Assembly: GCA_004195335.1 (NCBI GenBank)
Contig: SDWK01000146.1
Span: 1-9,784 of the forward strand
DNA length: 9,784 nt
Source: Shewanella sp.
GTDB taxonomy: Bacteria; Pseudomonadota; Gammaproteobacteria; Enterobacterales; Shewanellaceae
Direction: 5' to 3'
In this document: piece after piece, positions 5,592-9,784 of the stretch
Position numbering within the stretch: position 1 is the stretch's first letter
How the letters are laid out: each line of letters begins with the position of its first letter
Program-made: the position numbers and the translations under genes
Notes under the pieces: generated by a model
Told to the model about the DNA's origin: nothing
Database searches by the model: none
Seen by the model: only the letters and a program-made list of their open reading frames with translations

Positions 5592-6911
5592 CTATCGCTT
5601 TAGGTACTTTTGATAAAGCTGTTGTTGCCGATTATTTAGATCGACGTCCCTGCCATCGATATAGACCTTTTCGATCTTAGTCGCCATAGGGTCGAGAATG
5701 TCGCCACCGGAGATAACCAGATTGGCTCTATATCCGACGACGATAGCACCCATGTCCTCTACACCTAATATCTTAGCCGCATCGAGTGTGACACTTTTAA
5801 GGGCTTCTTCCTTACTGAGCCCGTATGCGACCGTTTGTCCTGCTGCTAAAGGTAAATTTCGGCTGTTCCAGTCAGATGAGAAACCCAATGCAAACGGGAT
5901 TTGCGCCTGTTTGAGCAGGGCGGGGATTTTAAAACTCATCTCAATGGGTTCATCTTTACGCATCGGCAAGCTTAGGGTTCGAGTATAGATCACTTTTGCT
6001 TCTATCTCGTTTAAAAGATCCGCGAGTCGCCAGGCGTCATATCCGCCAACGATAATTAACTTAAATTGATAGCGTTTTGCCAGGGCGGCGGCTTCCTCTA
6101 TCTGTTTTTGCGTGTTGGCGTGGACAAACAGCTGAGCCTCGCCTCGGTAGAGCGGCAGCAGCGATTGCCAGCGCATATCGAGTTTAGTCTTCGTGTCGGC
6201 TTTATGGGCCAGGTAGTAGCGATAACCGTCGGTGAATGCATCCGATATCTGAGATACCCGATCTTGGTAATCTTTTCTTTGTTCCTCTCTTTTTTTCGTA
6301 TCACTCGGTAAAGGTTTCAGTCTGGGCCAATAAAGGTGAAACGCTTTCTGTGTCGGTACTATTGCCTCTTCGACGGTCCAGCTATCCAGCGACACCAGAG
6401 CCGATTGTCCGGCTAAGCTCTTACCCTGAGGTACGATTTGAGCATGAGTAATACCATTGACTCTGACGGTCGGGATGATTTCCGAATCCGGGTTAAAAGC
6501 CGTCAATGCCTCTAATTGTGGATTAATGTCTCCGACCTCATGACTGTCATTGCTCGGGCGCATCATCTCAACTTCCACTAAGCCTAAACTGGTATCCAGC
6601 GCGATGAGCCCCGGGTAGATATGCCGCCCTGTAGCGTCAACAATGGTCGCATCGGGCGCGACTAGCTCCTTGCCGATGGCCATTATCTTGCCATCTTCTA
6701 TTAACAGGTCGTTGTCGGCTTTTACCCCATCCACGACGGTGTGAATCATGGCATGTTTAAACAGAATGGCGGATGTTTGAACAGGTGCAGGTAACATATC
6801 ATGGGCCTGAACGGGCATGATGAATGTGCTCAGCATGACTAAGGGTAGGGCTAAGCTATTTTTTAAGGCCCCGGATAAGTTTGAACCTGTTTTAGTGTGT
6901 CCGTTTATCAT
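5592..6911 (-). CDS. Secreted amidohydrolase-like protein lacking the HxH metal motif
   Basis: A 439-residue protein with a probable Sec signal peptide, hydrophobic core about 19-34, cleavage after MPVQA (about residue 36). The mature part resembles imidazolonepropionase-type amidohydrolases (TIM-barrel metal hydrolases): a small β-domain (ILFKHAMIHTVVDGV, 49-63; DLLIEDGKIMAIGKEL, 68-83), barrel entry HIYPGLIALDTSLG (97-110), VHANT (263-267), VGGYDAWRLADLL (288-300), RNLPLAAGQTVAYGLSKEEA (351-370) and the closing YRANLVISGGDILDP (394-408). Where active relatives have HxH after PGLID, this protein has ALDTS, so the first metal ligand pair is missing; His264 could be the later ligand. Catalysis is doubtful; a partner subunit role is possible. 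Its ATG overlaps the stop of the preceding gene by four bases (ATGA), which supports this start and translational coupling. The substrate is unknown. Confidence 0.88.
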   Translation of the reverse strand: MINGHTKTGSNLSGALKNSLALPLVMLSTFIMPVQAHDMLPAPVQTSAILFKHAMIHTVVDGVKADNDLLIEDGKIMAIGKELVAPDATIVDATGRHIYPGLIALDTSLGLVEVEMMRPSNDSHEVGDINPQLEALTAFNPDSEIIPTVRVNGITHAQIVPQGKSLAGQSALVSLDSWTVEEAIVPTQKAFHLYWPRLKPLPSDTKKREEQRKDYQDRVSQISDAFTDGYRYYLAHKADTKTKLDMRWQSLLPLYRGEAQLFVHANTQKQIEEAAALAKRYQFKLIIVGGYDAWRLADLLNEIEAKVIYTRTLSLPMRKDEPIEMSFKIPALLKQAQIPFALGFSSDWNSRNLPLAAGQTVAYGLSKEEALKSVTLDAAKILGVEDMGAIVVGYRANLVISGGDILDPMATKIEKVYIDGRDVDLNNRQQQLYQKYLKR

Positions 6912-9784
6912 AGTGAGCTGCCCCCATGGCTAGATTGTTTCCAAACATCAAATTGAGTATCACAATGCCATTCGGGCTCGCTGCTCTCTTCTACGACTTC
7001 TCCATCTGGGAGCGTACTTTCGCTGTTTTCGCTGGATAAGATCTTTTGAATAAGCTCGGCTCTTTCTACTGCAATGGCTTGTTGCGCCCGTTTATCCTGT
7101 TTGCGGTCAAAATAGCGTTTACCTTCAATCCAGGTTGACTCAACCTTAGCGTAAACCGACAAGGGATTGTGGTCCCAAAGTACAATATCGGCCTGTTTTC
7201 CCTTAGTGATCGAACCTAAATCAGCATCCACTCCTAGTTGAATCGCAGGATTAATCGTGACCATTCTCCACGCATCTTCAGCAGACATATCACAATACAT
7301 CATCGATTTAGCCGCTTCTTGATTTAAGCGTCGCTGCATTTCGTAGTCATCTGAATTAATACTGGTGAGCACGCCTTTATTCTGCATTAGACAGGTGTTT
7401 TGCGGAATTGCATCATAGACTTCAAATTTGTAAGCCCACCAGTCGGAAAAGGTCGACGCCGATGCGCCGTGGTCGGCAAGTTCTTTAGCTACCTTATATC
7501 CCTCGAGTACATGGGTGAAGGTTTTGACCTTAAAATTATAGGCTTCGGCTAAGCGCAGAAACATTAAGATTTCTGATTGCACATAGGAGTGAATGTGAAC
7601 ATCTCTTTTTTGATCTAGGACTTCGGCTATTGCGGCTAAGCGATAGTTGGGCTTAGGTGCTATGTGGTGACGCTTCTCACTACTGCGGAGATATTTATAG
7701 GTATTGAGCTCCTGTTGGTAGGCGCGGGCCTCATTAAATGCATCACTGAACAGGGACTTGACCCCCATACGGCTCTGGGGGAAACGGCGGGTAAACTTAT
7801 CCCCCCAGTTACTCTGTTTTACATTTTCACCCAACGCAAACTTGATACTGGGTGGCGCTTGAGTGTATTTGAGGTTTTCTGCACTCTCTCCCCATCGCAT
7901 CTGGATCACCTGTGCCTGTCCCCCGATAGGGTTGGCGCTGCCATGTAACAGTTGCGCCGTGGTTACACCGCCGGCCAATGCTCGGTAGATGGCGATATCG
8001 TCGGGATTAAGAATGTCGCCGATGCGAACCTCAGAGGTAATCGCGTCAGAGCCTTCGTTGGTGCCGCCATTGATGGCGATATGTGAATGTTCGTCGATGA
8101 TCCCCGCCGTGAGATGTTTACCGCTTGCATCGATAAACCGATAACCGGAAGGAGTGGATAGGTGGTTACCAATGCGCTCAATTTTTCCCCGTGAGATGAG
8201 GAGATCGGCATGTTCCAGTACGCCTTGTTTATCCGAGGTCCAGATGGTGGCATTGCTGAGATGAATTTTTTCTGACTCAATAGTGGCCTCAATACCGTAG
8301 GCGACGTTAGGCTTAGTGAGTCTGGAGATGAGTGCTACTTGAGGCTTTTCTATCTCAAGTCGTGGATCGATAACTCGCTCGACACTCATTCCAGCTATCG
8401 GTGTCAGGGTGTTGTGTTTGTCCAACATGCGTCCTCGCAGTCCTTGACTGTCGAACCATAGCGTAAATCGATTGACTCCTTCGAATCCGGCATCGCTCAT
8501 TTCGGCGGTAAAGTTCAACCTTTGATTCTGATAGGAGATGTTCGATAATGTTATCTCCTTTTCGCCGCTGGAAAGCGTGCCAGTCATCTTATTACTATCG
8601 GCTTTGGGCTGCTCTAACATGAGATCCAGTGTCAAGTCGCCAATTTGGATCTGGTAGAGCAAATCTAACAGCCGATTGTTACGGGCAATGAGCTGCTGTT
8701 CAGCACCTTGCAGCCACACACTGTGTATGGTGCCATCTTTAAATAGGTTGCCTTTAGTGATGACCAGATCGGCGATATAACCGGATTTTAATCGGCCGCT
8801 GAAGTCGGCTATGCCGGCTATCTCTGCCGCTTCGGTTGTCAATGCGGCTAATGCAGTCTCTTCACTCAGACCATACTCAACAGCCAGTTTAAGCCTTGGC
8901 CAAAACGCATCGCTTTTAATACCATGCTGAGTTAACGCGAAGGGGACGTTGGCACGTTCTACCGCCATCGGATTAGTCGGTGCTCGCTCCCAATGTCTCA
9001 TCTTTGCCAGTGAAACCTCTCTCTCTGCATCATCGTCACCGACCTTGGGCGCGGCGGGAAAGTTAAGAGGTAAAATTAAACCGTAAGAGAATGCGCTTAA
9101 CTCGTCGATCCGTGAATATTCTTTGCCATTACCTAATAGCGTGGTCTTTAGCTCATGATTGTGTGAAATTCGAGCAGCCCTGAGTTGATCATTTAGATTA
9201 TCGGTATCAAAGATAACCTGCTCATTGTCGATATTTGAAAGTTTATCTAAGGCATTATTAAATTCGACAATATTATTGCCATTTTTAGAAAATGATTTGC
9301 TCTTATTGTCTTTGTACCAAGTTGCATCAGCCAGCGTTTGTCTAATAAGCGCGATACTTCCCATTAATGATGTTGGGTAGTCTTGAGGAGAGCTACCTTT
9401 ATCGAATGCTAAGAAGTGAGCCGAGTTCGAACGATATATTATTTCATTCGCCTTTTTATCCGCCAGCGATAATGTAACGCCTTGGCCACGAAATATCCCA
9501 TCGAGATAACTACTTTGTACACTTGTGAAACCATTATTTATCCATTTGTTAGCTTGTTCATTATTAGGATAAACATAGTTAAACCACTCTTTTTCTGAAT
9601 GAATCGCACCATTTTTTGCATTGCCACCAATACGTTTTATTTCATAAACGGGTGGTGTGGCTTCAACTTTTGGATATTCAAACTCGAGGGCGTAGTTGGT
9701 AAAGGGATCGATAAAACCGGGATAGACCGTATAACCATTTAAATCGATAACATATGCCTGCGACGGCACCATATTATTTTTAAT
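6908..9784 (-). CDS. Large two-module amidohydrolase, 5' end beyond window
   Basis: 958 residues are visible and the frame is open to the right edge, so the N-terminus, probably with a signal peptide, is missing; an in-frame ATG at 9772 is internal to the fold. Residues below are counted from that Met. The N-terminal module (~1-375) has the amidohydrolase outline (IDLNGYTVYPGFIDPF, 9-24; AVEYGLSEETALAALTTEAA, 297-316; GYIADLVITKGNLF, 331-344) but PFT replaces the HxH. A middle segment (~376-500) looks β-rich and unassigned. The C-terminal module (~505-890) is intact: GIIDEHSHIAI with His562/His564, IKFALGENVK (643-652), HIHSY (726-730), THVLEGYK with His754 and NSDD with Asp808/809, followed by GKQADIVLWDHNPL (858-871). 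These are the ligands expected for a metal-dependent hydrolase. A charged tail (~890-954) includes Cys937. The next gene overlaps by ATGA. The pair suggests a periplasmic or secreted complex; substrate unknown. Confidence 0.9.
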   Translation of the reverse strand: MKNNMVPSQAYVIDLNGYTVYPGFIDPFTNYALEFEYPKVEATPPVYEIKRIGGNAKNGAIHSEKEWFNYVYPNNEQANKWINNGFTSVQSSYLDGIFRGQGVTLSLADKKANEIIYRSNSAHFLAFDKGSSPQDYPTSLMGSIALIRQTLADATWYKDNKSKSFSKNGNNIVEFNNALDKLSNIDNEQVIFDTDNLNDQLRAARISHNHELKTTLLGNGKEYSRIDELSAFSYGLILPLNFPAAPKVGDDDAEREVSLAKMRHWERAPTNPMAVERANVPFALTQHGIKSDAFWPRLKLAVEYGLSEETALAALTTEAAEIAGIADFSGRLKSGYIADLVITKGNLFKDGTIHSVWLQGAEQQLIARNNRLLDLLYQIQIGDLTLDLMLEQPKADSNKMTGTLSSGEKEITLSNISYQNQRLNFTAEMSDAGFEGVNRFTLWFDSQGLRGRMLDKHNTLTPIAGMSVERVIDPRLEIEKPQVALISRLTKPNVAYGIEATIESEKIHLSNATIWTSDKQGVLEHADLLISRGKIERIGNHLSTPSGYRFIDASGKHLTAGIIDEHSHIAINGGTNEGSDAITSEVRIGDILNPDDIAIYRALAGGVTTAQLLHGSANPIGGQAQVIQMRWGESAENLKYTQAPPSIKFALGENVKQSNWGDKFTRRFPQSRMGVKSLFSDAFNEARAYQQELNTYKYLRSSEKRHHIAPKPNYRLAAIAEVLDQKRDVHIHSYVQSEILMFLRLAEAYNFKVKTFTHVLEGYKVAKELADHGASASTFSDWWAYKFEVYDAIPQNTCLMQNKGVLTSINSDDYEMQRRLNQEAAKSMMYCDMSAEDAWRMVTINPAIQLGVDADLGSITKGKQADIVLWDHNPLSVYAKVESTWIEGKRYFDRKQDKRAQQAIAVERAELIQKILSSENSESTLPDGEVVEESSEPEWHCDTQFDVWKQSSHGGSSL

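Noticed and set aside
7664..7948. Plus-strand 94-codon frame inside the large amidohydrolase gene
   Set aside because: It lies fully antisense to conserved catalytic coding sequence and has no family features.

Overview
The window looks like chromosomal DNA from a marine gammaproteobacterium of the Shewanella type (Alteromonadales). This is inferred from how closely RlmI, TrmO and RcsF resemble their E. coli counterparts, from the rcsF-trmO gene pair, from the moderate GC content and from the short AT-rich repeats. It was not confirmed by any search.

Layout, left to right. Positions 1-457 hold the decayed 3' end of an IS91-family transposase on the minus strand, whose last codons are duplicated in a 57-bp-period direct repeat. 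Next is rlmI on the plus strand (673-1866), a 23S rRNA cytosine methyltransferase. A 763-bp gene-free stretch (1867-2629) separates rlmI from the convergent gene beyond it. That stretch contains a perfect 13-bp hairpin, short AT-rich repeats and a 316-bp MITE-like element with 16-bp terminal inverted repeats. All remaining genes are on the minus strand: a membrane HD-GYP protein (2630-3853), an unidentified short 3' gene fragment (about 4101-4271), trmO (4297-5019), rcsF (5081-5467), a secreted amidohydrolase-like protein (5592-6911), and a very large two-module amidohydrolase (6908 to beyond the right edge).

Three groups are probably co-transcribed or coupled. The two amidohydrolase genes overlap by four bases (ATGA), which implies translational coupling. 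Together they carry three amidohydrolase-like modules, but only the C-terminal module of the large protein keeps the full metal-ligand set, so the other two may be structural or regulatory. rcsF and trmO are 61 bp apart and form a conserved pair also seen in E. coli, although proS, the usual third partner, is not next to them. HD-GYP is probably a separate unit that controls cyclic-di-GMP turnover.

I found no CRISPR array, tRNA, rRNA, prophage or clear defence system. The most unusual items are the partly degenerate amidohydrolase pair, the MITE-like repeat, the IS91 remnant with its duplication, and a Pro-to-Gly change in the conserved TrmO motif. I see no strong case for an entirely new system here.
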